Assembly: GCA_040905045.1 (NCBI GenBank) | Contig: JBBDSH010000104.1 | Span: forward strand, 1-14,553 | Length of the DNA: 14,553 nucleotides | Direction of reading: 5' to 3' | Source of the DNA: JBBDSH01 sp040905045 | Lineage (GTDB): Bacteria > Pseudomonadota > Gammaproteobacteria > Eutrophobiales > Eutrophobiaceae | In this document: positions 1 to 7,186 of the stretch, in pieces | Layout of the letters: every line of letters starts with the position of its first letter | How positions within the stretch are numbered: position 1 is the first letter of the stretch | Made by a program: the position numbers and the translations under genes | The notes under the pieces: generated by a model | What the model was told of the DNA's origin: nothing | The model's input: the letters and a program-made list of their open reading frames with translations, nothing else | The model's database searches: none

Positions 1-1371
1 CTCCAGGCTTTCCTTGGCGTCGCCGAACAGCATGCGGGTGTTCTCCTTGTAGAAGAGGGGATTATCCACTCCGGCATAACCGGAAGCCATGCTGCGCTTG
101 AGGACGATGGTGGTCTTGCCTTTCCAGACCTCCAGGACCGGCATGCCGGCAATGGGGCTGTCCGGCACTTCCTGGGCGGACGGATTGACGATGTCGTTGG
201 CGCCGATAACCACGGAGACATCCACATTCGGGAAATCGTCATTGATTTCATCCATTTCATAAACGATGTCGTAGGGAATACGGGCCTCGGCCAGCAGCAC
301 ATTCATATGCCCGGGCATACGGCCGGCAACGGGGTGGATGCCGAAACGCACATTCACGCCTTTATCGCGCAGGGTCTTGGTGATTTCGTTGACCGTATGC
401 TGTGCCTGGGCCACGGCCATGCCGTAACCGGGCACGATCATGACTTCCTTCGCATCGGCCAGCAAAGCGGCGGTTTCCTCCGCCTCGATGGGAAAGACTT
501 CGCCTGCCTCATCGCCCCCGGCAGCGGGAGCGCCGCCGCTGGATCCAAAGCCGCCGCCAATCACCGCCAGGAATTTGCGGTTCATGGCCCGGCACATGAT
601 GTAACTGAGAATCGCACCGCTGCTGCCCACGAGTGCCCCGGTGACGATGAGCAGGTCATTACTGAGCATGAAACCGGTAGCCGCGGCCGCCCAGCCGGAA
701 TAGCTGTTCAGCATGGATACCACTACCGGCATGTCGGCACCGCCGATGGCCATGACCATGTGAATACCGAAAATAAGGGCGATAGCCGTCATTATGGCCA
801 GGGGCATCAGACCCTGACCCGCGGCCGATTCGTTGACGAATTCGATACCGAACCAGATGGCGCCCAGCAGCAGGAGCAGGTTGAACCAGTGGCGGGCAGG
901 CAGGATCAGCGGTTTGCTGGTAATGCGGCCGCTGAGTTTGCCGAAGGCGATGACCGAGCCGGTAAAGGTCACCGCCCCGATGAGGACGCCGAGATAGGTT
1001 TCCACATCGTGGATGGTTTTATCCACCCCGGTCAGGCCGGGCCCGTGACCGAGAAAATTGGCGAAGCCCACCAGTACGGCGGCCAGTCCCACCAGACTGT
1101 GCAGAATGGCAACCAGTTCCGGCATCTGGGTCATGTAGACGCGCCGGGCGAGGGTAAAGCCGATAATGCCGCCGATGATGAGGCCGCCGAACAACAGTTC
1201 ATAATTGGCCGTGACCGTGCCGAATATGGTGGCCAACAGCGCGATGGCCATGCCGGTAATGCCGTAAATATTTCCGCGGCGGGCGGTCTCCTGATGGCTT
1301 AATCCGCCCAGAGCCAGGATAAAGAGTATGGTGGCGGCGATATAGGAAGTGGTAATCAATCCTGCAGGCAT
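1..1371 (-). CDS. pntB: NAD(P) transhydrogenase subunit beta, C-terminus cut by window edge
   Basis: This is the beta subunit of the membrane-bound proton-translocating transhydrogenase, which couples hydride transfer between NADH and NADP+ to proton entry across the inner membrane. The frame gives 457 codons with no stop. The last visible residues (LFGDAKESLE) align with the extreme C-terminus of the 462-residue E. coli protein, so only a few residues and the stop are missing. The N-terminal half is a series of hydrophobic helices (domain II). The C-terminal part carries the NADP(H)-binding domain III, with VPGYGMAVAQAQHTV near residue 310 and a GIHPVAGRMPGHMN segment after it. The start ATG lies 12 bp after the pntA stop and follows a GGGGGAC ribosome-binding site, so the two genes form one operon. 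Identity is very secure. Confidence 0.97.
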   Translation of the reverse strand, partial: MPAGLITTSYIAATILFILALGGLSHQETARRGNIYGITGMAIALLATIFGTVTANYELLFGGLIIGGIIGFTLARRVYMTQMPELVAILHSLVGLAAVLVGFANFLGHGPGLTGVDKTIHDVETYLGVLIGAVTFTGSVIAFGKLSGRITSKPLILPARHWFNLLLLLGAIWFGIEFVNESAAGQGLMPLAIMTAIALIFGIHMVMAIGGADMPVVVSMLNSYSGWAAAATGFMLSNDLLIVTGALVGSSGAILSYIMCRAMNRKFLAVIGGGFGSSGGAPAAGGDEAGEVFPIEAEETAALLADAKEVMIVPGYGMAVAQAQHTVNEITKTLRDKGVNVRFGIHPVAGRMPGHMNVLLAEARIPYDIVYEMDEINDDFPNVDVSVVIGANDIVNPSAQEVPDSPIAGMPVLEVWKGKTTIVLKRSMASGYAGVDNPLFYKENTRMLFGDAKESLE

Positions 1372-1383
1372 GATTCGTCCCCC

Positions 1384-2943
1384 TTATTTCCGGAACATTT
1401 GCAACATGCGCTGGGTAACGGCAAAGCCGCCGGCGATGTTGATGCTGGTTATAAGGACGGCGAATCCGGCCAGATACATGATCCATTTCTCATCAGAGGA
1501 TATCTGGATTAAAGCGCCGATAATGATAATACTGCTGATGGCATTGGTGACGCTCATCAGCGGCGTGTGCAGTGCCGGGGTGACGTTCCAGATGACCATG
1601 TAACCGATAAAACAGGCCAGTACGAACACGGTGAAATGCGCCAGGAAATCCGGCGGTGCAACCAGTCCCAGCCCGAACAGCGCCAGACCGCCCAGGGCCA
1701 GGATCAGCACCGATCCCCATATACTCGGCTTTTTCTCTTCTATAACCTTGGAAGCCGGTCCCCGGGCTGTTTCCTTTTTCGGCGGCGGTGCCGCTGAGAC
1801 CTTGATCTCGGGCGGCGGCCAGGTGATTTCACCGTTTTTAATGACGGTTGCGCCCCGCACGGCTTCATCCTCGAAATCCACCATTATCTCGCCGTTCTTT
1901 TCCGGACACATATCGGTAAGCAGATGCCGCAGGTTGGTGGCATAAAGCTGGCTGGACTGGGTGGGCATACGGCTGGGCAGATCGGTGTAACCGATGAGGG
2001 TGACGCCGTGCTTGATAACGACCTGGTCCTTTTCCGTCAGTTTGCAGTTACCGCCCTGTTCCGCGGCCAGGTCGACGATAACACTGCCTTCCTGCATGGA
2101 CTGCACCATTTCCTCGGTGATCAACTCCGGTGCGGGCTTGCCGGGGATCAGGGCCGTGGTAATGATAATATCCACTTCCTTGGCCTGCTCGGCGAAGAGT
2201 GCCATCTCCGCCTTGATGAATTCCTCGCTCATGACCTTGGCATAACCGCCGGCACCGGAGCCTTCCTCCTCGAAATCCAGTTCCAGGAATTCCGCTTCCA
2301 GGCTTTCCACCTGTTCCTTGACCTCCGGGCGGGTATCGAAGGCGCGCACAATGGCACCCATGCTGACGGAGGCGCCGATGGCGGCCAGGCCGGCGACGCC
2401 GGCGCCGATGACCAGGACCTTGGCGGGAGGGACCTTGCCGGCCGCGGTAATCTGTCCTGTAAAGAAGCGACCGAAATGCTGGGCCGCCTCGATGACGGCG
2501 CGGTAACCGCCGATATTGGCCATGGAACTGAGGGCGTCCATCTTCTGGGCCCGGGAGATGCGGGGAACACTGTCCATGGCGAGGGCCGTTGCGCCGGTAG
2601 CGGCCAGCCTGTTCAGCAGGTCTTCATTCTGGCCGGGCCAGATGAAGCTGATCAGGGTATGTTCGGGTTTCAGTAACTCGGATTCATGCATGCCCAGGTC
2701 GGGATGCTGTTCCGGGGCCCGGACCTTGAAAATAATATCGGCGGAAGACCACAGTTGCCGGGTATCCGTGATGATTTCGACACCGGCCTCGCGGTAGGCG
2801 TCATCGGTAAATTTCGCGGCTTCACCGGCCCCGGCTTCCAGGGCAACGGAAAAACCGAGTTTCTGCAGTTGCTTTGCCGCCTCAGGCGTGGTGGCAACGC
2901 GTTTTTCACCCGCGTGAACCTCTCTGGGTACACCGATTTTCAT
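1384..2943 (-). CDS. pntA: NAD(P) transhydrogenase subunit alpha (single-chain type)
   Basis: This is the alpha subunit of the proton-translocating transhydrogenase. It holds the NAD(H)-binding domain I plus the first membrane helices, and works with PntB in the inner membrane. It has 519 residues against about 510 in E. coli. It opens with the family signature KIGVPREVHAGEKRVA. A Rossmann motif GAGVAG is at residues 180-185, followed by the RAFDTRPEVKEQ segment. A proline-rich linker (about 395-405) leads to hydrophobic helices in the last 105 residues. The single-chain form is the enterobacterial type; many alphaproteobacteria split it into two genes. The ATG follows a strong GGGGGAG Shine-Dalgarno sequence. 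A candidate promoter and a leader of about 180 nt with two hairpins lie upstream. Base composition matches the neighbours and nothing suggests damage. Confidence 0.98.
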   Translation of the reverse strand: MKIGVPREVHAGEKRVATTPEAAKQLQKLGFSVALEAGAGEAAKFTDDAYREAGVEIITDTRQLWSSADIIFKVRAPEQHPDLGMHESELLKPEHTLISFIWPGQNEDLLNRLAATGATALAMDSVPRISRAQKMDALSSMANIGGYRAVIEAAQHFGRFFTGQITAAGKVPPAKVLVIGAGVAGLAAIGASVSMGAIVRAFDTRPEVKEQVESLEAEFLELDFEEEGSGAGGYAKVMSEEFIKAEMALFAEQAKEVDIIITTALIPGKPAPELITEEMVQSMQEGSVIVDLAAEQGGNCKLTEKDQVVIKHGVTLIGYTDLPSRMPTQSSQLYATNLRHLLTDMCPEKNGEIMVDFEDEAVRGATVIKNGEITWPPPEIKVSAAPPPKKETARGPASKVIEEKKPSIWGSVLILALGGLALFGLGLVAPPDFLAHFTVFVLACFIGYMVIWNVTPALHTPLMSVTNAISSIIIIGALIQISSDEKWIMYLAGFAVLITSINIAGGFAVTQRMLQMFRK

Positions 2944-3062
2944 CGAATCTCCCCCATATCATTAGTGGATTGTAGATACCCGGAGGACCGCTTGTGCCCG
3001 ATCAGGCCATGCGTGACACCGGGTTGGCAGGTACCACTCAACCAGTTTTTATTGAAATTCCT

Positions 3063-3104
3063 CGGCTGTGCTTACTCGACGAAACAGCCGGCCCCGTCCG
3101 GGGC
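3063..3104 (-). other. Two adjacent hairpins in the pntA leader
   Basis: In the untranslated stretch upstream of pntA, two stems lie side by side. One is GCCCCG/CGGGGC with a 2-nt loop (3091-3104). The other is CGGCTG/CAGCCG (3063-3068 with 3085-3090) enclosing 16 nt. Both would be in the transcript if the candidate promoter at 3133-3161 is used. No U-run follows, so they do not look like a terminator. I do not recognise them as a known riboswitch class; a structural or regulatory role is only a possibility. Confidence 0.4.
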
Positions 3105-3132
3105 GTAGTATTAGAATCCATCAAACCATTTA

Positions 3133-3161
3133 ATCCTAGCATGTAACTGTTAAAAAGTTAA
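3133..3161 (-). promoter_or_regulatory. Candidate sigma-70 promoter for pntAB
   Basis: Read on the minus strand, TTAACT (-35, 3156-3161) is followed by a 17-bp spacer and TAGGAT (-10, 3133-3138). TGC directly before the -10 box gives an extended -10 element. Each hexamer matches 4 of 6 consensus bases. Transcription from here would give a leader of roughly 180 nt before pntA. This is a pattern match only. Confidence 0.4.
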
Positions 3162-3180
3162 AACCGGCAAAAGGGGCGGC

Positions 3181-3209
3181 AATAAAAAACCCGGCCGAAG
3201 CCGGGTTTT
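3181..3209 (-). terminator. Rho-independent terminator of yccA
   Basis: On the minus strand a CCCGGC/GCCGGG stem closes on a TTCG tetraloop (3190-3205). It is extended by AAAA/TTTT pairs and followed by a T-rich run (TTTTTTATT). It starts about 20 bp after the yccA stop codon and fits the classic intrinsic terminator pattern for that gene. Confidence 0.9.
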
Positions 3210-3228
3210 GAAGTACATCAGGGACGGG

Positions 3229-3900
3229 TCATCGCTCGCCGGCGAAGGCCGCCAACAGGTGGAGGAGACTGAGGAACAGGTTATAAATGGAAACGTACAG
3301 GGTAATGGTCGCCATGATGTAGTTGGTTTCGCCGCCGTGAATCATCTCGCTGGTCTGGTAGAGTATCAGGCCGGACATCAGCAGGACGAACATGGCGGAA
3401 ACCGCCAGTGACAGGGCCGGGATGCTGAATATCCAGGCGCCCAGACCGGCCAGGAAGGCGACCAGAATGCCGACCATGAGGAAACCGCCCATGAAACTGA
3501 AATCCTTGCGGGTGGTCAGGGCGTAGCCGGACAGTCCCAGGAAGATGACGCCGGTGCCGCCGAGGGCCGTCATGATCAACTGCGTACCATTGGAAAAGTT
3601 GCTGATATAGGCGTTCAGCAACGGCCCCAGGGTCAGGCCCATGAAGCCGGTGAGGGCGAAGACGGACAGCAGACCCCAGGCGCTGTTGCGCAGTTTGGCG
3701 GTCAGAAAGAGCAGGCCGAAATAGCCGCCCAGCGTGATCAGCGGCCCCATATAGGGCATATTCATAGCCATGGCAATGCCCGCCGTCAGGGCGCTAAACA
3801 GCAGCGTCAGCGACAGCAGCGTGTAGGTATTTCTGATCAGTTTGTTGGTGGCAAGGACCGACTCGGTGGAACCGGTTACTGCATAGGGCTGTTGACTCAT
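3229..3900 (-). CDS. yccA: BI-1/YccA family inner-membrane protein
   Basis: This is a seven-helix membrane protein of the Bax-inhibitor-1/LFG family. In E. coli, YccA is a substrate and modulator of the membrane protease FtsH, and other BI-1 proteins act as pH-gated calcium leaks. From the chosen ATG it has 223 residues, against 219 for E. coli YccA. It shares the blocks LIRNTYTLLSLTLLFSA, ALTTRKDFSFMGGFLM and IHGGETNYIMATITLYVSIYN. The frame stays open upstream to 4014, but the extra 38 residues have no family counterpart. A GGAGG ribosome-binding site 11 nt before the inner ATG supports the shorter form. The gene stands alone and is closed by its own terminator. Confidence 0.93.
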   Translation of the reverse strand: MSQQPYAVTGSTESVLATNKLIRNTYTLLSLTLLFSALTAGIAMAMNMPYMGPLITLGGYFGLLFLTAKLRNSAWGLLSVFALTGFMGLTLGPLLNAYISNFSNGTQLIMTALGGTGVIFLGLSGYALTTRKDFSFMGGFLMVGILVAFLAGLGAWIFSIPALSLAVSAMFVLLMSGLILYQTSEMIHGGETNYIMATITLYVSIYNLFLSLLHLLAAFAGER

Positions 3901-4032
3901 TGCGTCTTCTACCTCCGTTTCAGGACTACAGTCTATATTGAAGATTGTTGTACCTAAATTCAAGATAAACCGGGTATTGCAAATCAATAAATTGGACACT
4001 CTCTTTCCCGGCAAGTTCTCCGCAAGCGCTCC

Positions 4033-4086
4033 GGCACAAGGATATTTTCCAGGCCGGGCCGGGACACCCCCGGAAAATCCCGTGCC
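4033..4086. repeat. Imperfect intergenic palindrome between yccA and tRNA-Ser
   Basis: Outer arms GGCAC/GTGCC (4033-4037 with 4082-4086) and inner arms ATTTTCC/GGAAAAT (4044-4050 with 4072-4078) can form a long interrupted stem. Further GC-rich sequence lies in the loop. There is no clear T-run on either strand. The rest of this 299-bp intergenic stretch (3901-4199) holds the yccA ribosome-binding site and presumably divergent promoters, none of which I can place with confidence. Confidence 0.35.
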
Positions 4087-4199
4087 TGTATGACGGGGCT
4101 CGTCAGGTCGGTTAGAATGGCTGGCCTGAGTTACGGCCGGCCCGCAGGAAATATACAGGCTGATTATGCTTGTTACTTATAACTTGTGACTGCAGTTCC

Positions 4200-4287
4200 G
4201 GAGAGGTGGCTGAGTGGTCGAAAGCGGCGGTCTTGAAAACCGTTGACCCGCAAGGGTCCGGGGGTTCGAATCCCTCCCTCTCCGCCA
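4200..4287 (+). tRNA. tRNA-Ser (anticodon UGA)
   Basis: The 88-nt gene has a perfect 7-bp acceptor stem GGAGAGG/CCTCTCC, a discriminator G and an encoded CCA. The anticodon stem CGGT/ACCG holds the loop CTTGAAA, giving anticodon TGA (reads UCA and related serine codons). The long variable arm with a GACCC/GGGTC stem is typical of class II tRNA-Ser, and the T-arm contains GGTTCGAATCC. No integrase or duplicated 3' end was seen nearby, so there is no sign that it serves as an attachment site. Confidence 0.97.
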
Positions 4288-4435
4288 ATCAACTTTGGTC
4301 TGTTATCCTTTCAGTACGCTATCCGTGAACGACTGTCCCCGTCTGATCTGGTATCATTCTGTCCCGTATGTGCAGGCGCCCGCCCGTCATCCGTAAAACT
4401 TCGACAAAAACACAGAAACCGGAATACAGCAAAGT

Positions 4436-5467
4436 ATGTCAATAAATTCGAAGATTCCCGCCACTCTGATCCCCGGTGACGGCATCGGTCCGGAGATCGT
4501 GGCAGCCACGCTTTCGGTACTCGATGCCCTTGATGCGCCTTTTGAATGGGACCGGCAGATTGCCGGCATGGAGGCGATGGACCGGGGGCTGGATCCGCTG
4601 CCCGAAGAGACCCTGGAAAGCATTCGTTCCACCCGACTTGCGCTGAAGGGGCCGTTGACGACACCGGTCGGCAGCGGTTATCGGTCCGTTAACGTGCGCC
4701 TCAGGGAAATCTTCCAGCTTTTTGCCAACGTTCGCCCGGCCCAGACGTTCGTGCCGGGCGGTCGTTACGAAGACATCGACCTTATCCTGGTCAGGGAGAA
4801 TACCGAGGGACTCTATGTCGGAGTGGAGCATTATATTCCCATTGACGATGATCCCCATGCCGTGGCGGAGGCCTCCGGTATCATTACCCGCAGCGGCTGC
4901 CGCCGCATTGCCGAATTTACGTTTGAGTACGCAAAAAAAATCGGTCGCAAGAAAGTAACCGTCGTCCACAAGGCCAATATTCTCAAGGCCCTGACGGGGC
5001 TTTTTCTGGAAACCGTCCTTGAAGTGGGGGAGCGTTACAAGAACGATCTCGAGATAGAGGAAAGGATCGTCGATAACTGCGCCATGCAATTGGTACTGAA
5101 TCCGCAACAGTTCGACGTTATTCTCACGACCAACATGTTCGGGGATATCCTGTCCGACGAGATAGCCGGTCTGGTAGGCGGCCTGGGTATGGCGCCGGGG
5201 GCGAATATCGGCAAGGACGTGGGCCTGTTTGAGGCCGTGCACGGTTCGGCGCCGGACATTGCCGGCAAGGGGATTGCCAATCCGACGGCGCTGTTACTGG
5301 CGGCCGGCTTGATGCTCGAGTATGTCGAACATAATGAGAGTGCGGTACGACTGAGGCAGGCGATTCATACGGCACTGGAAAACCCCGAAACCCGCACCGT
5401 CGATCTGGGCGGCCCGTTGTCCACGCATCAATATGCCGACAAGCTGATTGAGATCCTCCGCGAGTGA
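4436..5467 (+). CDS. NAD-dependent isocitrate dehydrogenase (IDH3-like)
   Basis: This enzyme of the beta-decarboxylating dehydrogenase family most likely oxidises isocitrate to 2-oxoglutarate in the TCA cycle. It has 343 residues, like the short NAD-type bacterial and mitochondrial IDH. The N-terminal IPGDGIGPE motif is intact. RSVNVRLR (83-90) carries the Ser and Asn expected of isocitrate rather than isopropylmalate enzymes. RENTEGLYVGVEH follows at 120-132, a Lys in VVHKANI at 179, and NMFGDILSDE with metal-binding aspartates at 233-242. HGSAPDIAG (269-277) has Asp-Ile where the NADP-type E. coli enzyme has Lys-Tyr, which indicates NAD. Homoisocitrate or tartrate dehydrogenase activity is less likely. 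The Shine-Dalgarno sequence is weak (GGAAT). The stop codon lies inside a heptamer repeat. Confidence 0.88.
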   Translation: MSINSKIPATLIPGDGIGPEIVAATLSVLDALDAPFEWDRQIAGMEAMDRGLDPLPEETLESIRSTRLALKGPLTTPVGSGYRSVNVRLREIFQLFANVRPAQTFVPGGRYEDIDLILVRENTEGLYVGVEHYIPIDDDPHAVAEASGIITRSGCRRIAEFTFEYAKKIGRKKVTVVHKANILKALTGLFLETVLEVGERYKNDLEIEERIVDNCAMQLVLNPQQFDVILTTNMFGDILSDEIAGLVGGLGMAPGANIGKDVGLFEAVHGSAPDIAGKGIANPTALLLAAGLMLEYVEHNESAVRLRQAIHTALENPETRTVDLGGPLSTHQYADKLIEILRE

Positions 5468-5727
5468 GGAGTGAGGGGTAAGGAGTAAGGAGTAAGGGGT
5501 AAGGAGTGAGGAGTGAAGAAGAAAGACTGTTTGGATTTCAGGCGACTTGTTGCTGCTGCAACAAAATAAGGATTAGTTTATCTACTGGATTCTGGCGTGC
5601 CAAACTGTGTAAAAACGTCATGAGCGCAGCATAAGCAAGCGCAATAGTTTTCACACAGTTTGGTGTGCCAGGATGACGGTTTCTCCTCACCCCTCACTCC
5701 TCACTCCTCACTCCTTACCCCTCACTA
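5462..5727. repeat. Nested inverted-repeat element with heptamer arms
   Basis: The left arm (5462-5517) is eight tandem heptamers of the type GAGTGAG, GAGTAAG or GGGTAAG. The right arm (about 5684-5727) carries about six such units in inverted orientation. Between them, 166 bp include a second inverted repeat. The left arm includes the TGA stop of the isocitrate dehydrogenase gene, and the right arm includes the TAG stop of the kinase gene. The element therefore fills the whole space between two convergent genes. It has no coding content. It could be a small non-autonomous mobile element, or a repeat that also works as a two-way terminator; neither is shown. Confidence 0.75.
5589..5676. repeat. 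Inner inverted repeat (CCAAACTGTGT arms)
   Basis: Within the heptamer-flanked element, the arm at 5589-5615 and the inverted arm at about 5649-5675 share the core CCAAACTGTGT and a CTGGC block outside it, with a few mismatches between. The 30-odd nt loop contains GCGCAGC and AAGCGC stretches. It resembles a MITE or REP-type hairpin. I do not recognise the family. Confidence 0.6.
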
Positions 5728-6912
5728 GATCTGTTTCAACTGCGTCAGGACGGAAGTGGTCTGTTTCAGGCGCTCGATGACCGTATTGACGAAGACCTTC
5801 AGAAAACGCAGTTGCGTCGATTCGTCCGCCCTGTCCAGGGTGGCTGAATTGACCTTGATGATATTGGTTTCCGTTTTTGCCACGACGGAAGCGGTTCGTT
5901 CGGTGTCTGCCAAAAATCCCATTTCGCCGAAACAGTCCCCTTCCTTGAGCGTATCCAGTTGCTGCCCGCCTTTTTCGATGGTGACGACGCCGGAAAGCAG
6001 TATATAGAAAGAGTTGTCCAGTTCGCCTTCCCTGATAATACATTCTCCGGGTTTATAGGCCTGCCAGTTGCTGGCCCTCACCAGCCCCCAGATTTCGGCA
6101 TCATTGAAGCCCCGGAAGAAACCCAGCCGCTTGAGGGAATCGAATTTCTCGCGCAGGGAGTCCTCGGATTCCAGTTTTTCCAGGTCATCGAATATCAGCG
6201 CCAGGTCCGCCGCCAGATCCAGACCCGAGGAATAACGCTTGCTGCTCTTNNNNNNNNNNNNNNNNNNNNNNNNNNNNNNNNNNNNNNNNNNNNNNNNNNN
6301 NNNNNNNNNNNNNNNNNNNNNNNNNNNNNNNNNNNNNNNNNNNNNNNNNAACTGGGTCGATGTCAGATCGCCCCGGTTGATGCGTGCAATACTGAAATCC
6401 GAAAGCCGTATGTCGCGATCCTCGGTGAACAGTATATTGTTCGGTTTGATGTCCCGGTGAATAATCCCCTGGCGGTGGGCGTAATCCAGGGCCTTGGCGC
6501 ATTTGAAAATGATGCCGATCGCCTCCCGCAGGGACAGCAGTGTGTCCGGCTGGCAAAAGGCATTCAACGTCTTGCCCCCGGGGATGAACTCCATGACCAG
6601 AAAACAAAGATCCTCATCCACATCTGCATCGTAAAGACTGAGAATGCTGGGGTGATCGAGCACACCGGCGGCGTGGGCTTCATTGAAAAACAGTTTTCGG
6701 AAACGTGCTCCCTCGGTGTCTTCGGAAGTGAAATGGGGATGGGCAACCTTGAGCGCCACCGTCCGGTCAGCAAAAGGATCGTGGGCGGAATAGACGGTAC
6801 CCATGCTGCCTTTCCCGACTTCCTCAAGGATTTCGTATTTACCGATGGTTTCCGGCTTTGAGGTAACCGTATGGAAGGTACTGTCGTACCCGGTAGGGGA
6901 AGATGACGACAT
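5725..6912 (-). CDS. Ser/Thr protein kinase with C-terminal cyclic-nucleotide-binding domain (interrupted by assembly gap)
   Basis: This is a soluble Hanks-type protein kinase joined to a cNMP-binding domain. Kinase elements: glycine loop GKGSMGTVY (33-41), ATP-anchoring Lys in VALK (55), helix-C Glu in FFNEAH (78), and catalytic loop HRDIKPNN (152-159). The magnesium motif reads DFS (172-174), not DFG. The sequence breaks at residue 187 in the activation loop because of 100 N. It resumes at the end of the kinase fold (KRYSSGLDLAADL), then enters a cNMP domain with FGEMGF (328-333) and ERTASV (338-343), matching the phosphate-binding Glu and Arg of CRP/PKA-R domains. About 90-100 residues are usual in the missing part, more than the 34 the gap allows. 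The target and ligand are unknown. No transmembrane segment is visible. Confidence 0.87.
   Translation of the reverse strand: MSSSSPTGYDSTFHTVTSKPETIGKYEILEEVGKGSMGTVYSAHDPFADRTVALKVAHPHFTSEDTEGARFRKLFFNEAHAAGVLDHPSILSLYDADVDEDLCFLVMEFIPGGKTLNAFCQPDTLLSLREAIGIIFKCAKALDYAHRQGIIHRDIKPNNILFTEDRDIRLSDFSIARINRGDLTSTQXXXXXXXXXXXXXXXXXXXXXXXXXXXXXXXXXXKSSKRYSSGLDLAADLALIFDDLEKLESEDSLREKFDSLKRLGFFRGFNDAEIWGLVRASNWQAYKPGECIIREGELDNSFYILLSGVVTIEKGGQQLDTLKEGDCFGEMGFLADTERTASVVAKTETNIIKVNSATLDRADESTQLRFLKVFVNTVIERLKQTTSVLTQLKQI
6250..6349. other. Assembly gap (100 N)
   Basis: Exactly 100 undetermined bases lie inside the kinase gene, a customary placeholder for a gap of unknown size. Comparison with the usual kinase C-lobe suggests the real gap is nearer 250-300 bp. 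The frame on both sides agrees if the true length leaves remainder 1 on division by 3. Confidence 0.95.
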
Positions 6913-6987
6913 AATCAGCCTGCTAAAGTATTACCGCATGATTATTATTGTGCCTCTGAATAAACCGAGGCTTCTGTTTACACAGAT

Positions 6988-7017
6988 ACTATACGGCACA
7001 GTATAGCTTAAAAACAA
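6988..7017 (-). promoter_or_regulatory. Candidate promoter for the kinase gene, with overlapping palindrome
   Basis: On the minus strand TTGTTT (7012-7017), an 18-bp spacer and TATAGT (6988-6993) make a plausible sigma-70 promoter about 75 bp before the kinase start. A perfect 6-bp inverted repeat CTATAC/GTATAG (6989-6994 with 7001-7006) overlaps the -10 box and could be an operator. This is based on the pattern alone. Confidence 0.35.
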
Positions 7018-7069
7018 CGGGGCGAATTGCTGTACGCGCCCGAAAAACGGTAAAAAGCCGGGCCGGAGA

Positions 7070-7145
7070 GTAGGGCAGATGTGAGCCGGTAGAGCAATCC
7101 GGGGCAGGCGTTCCCGGATTACGCTGCGCGCATCATCCGGGCTAC
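7070..7145. repeat. REP-like palindromic intergenic repeat
   Basis: A perfect 8-bp stem AATCCGGG/CCCGGATT (7096-7103 with 7113-7120) is flanked by imperfectly paired ends beginning GTAGGGC and ending GGGCTAC. The right half read in reverse (GTAGCCCGGATGATGCGCGC) has the form of a repeat common between genes in many gammaproteobacteria. It lies in a 386-bp gene-free stretch (6913-7298) that otherwise holds the kinase promoter candidate and the next repeat. Confidence 0.6.
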
Positions 7146-7186
7146 GGGACTGAAGTCATAGGCAGGCACAAATCCAGATCTGTTTT

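Noticed and set aside
307..1302. A 331-codon plus-strand frame opposite pntB
   Set aside because: It is a shadow of pntB, with a low-complexity His, Gly and Asp-rich composition and no motif.
1924..2676. A 250-codon plus-strand frame opposite pntA
   Set aside because: It is a shadow of pntA; the PntA frame is fully conserved along this stretch.
3901..4014. N-terminal extension of YccA by 38 residues
   Set aside because: The YccA family starts at the inner Met, which has a GGAGG site before it. The extension crosses AT-rich upstream DNA.
4200..4287. tRNA-Ser as an integration site for a mobile island
   Set aside because: No integrase, no duplicated tRNA 3' end and no change in gene character were seen downstream.
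4243..4479. Open frame running from tRNA-Ser into the dehydrogenase gene
   Set aside because: It overlaps a clear tRNA and is out of frame with the conserved dehydrogenase.
5462..5517. Heptamer array considered as a CRISPR array
   Set aside because: The units are adjacent, 7 bp long and without spacers, so this is a short tandem repeat.
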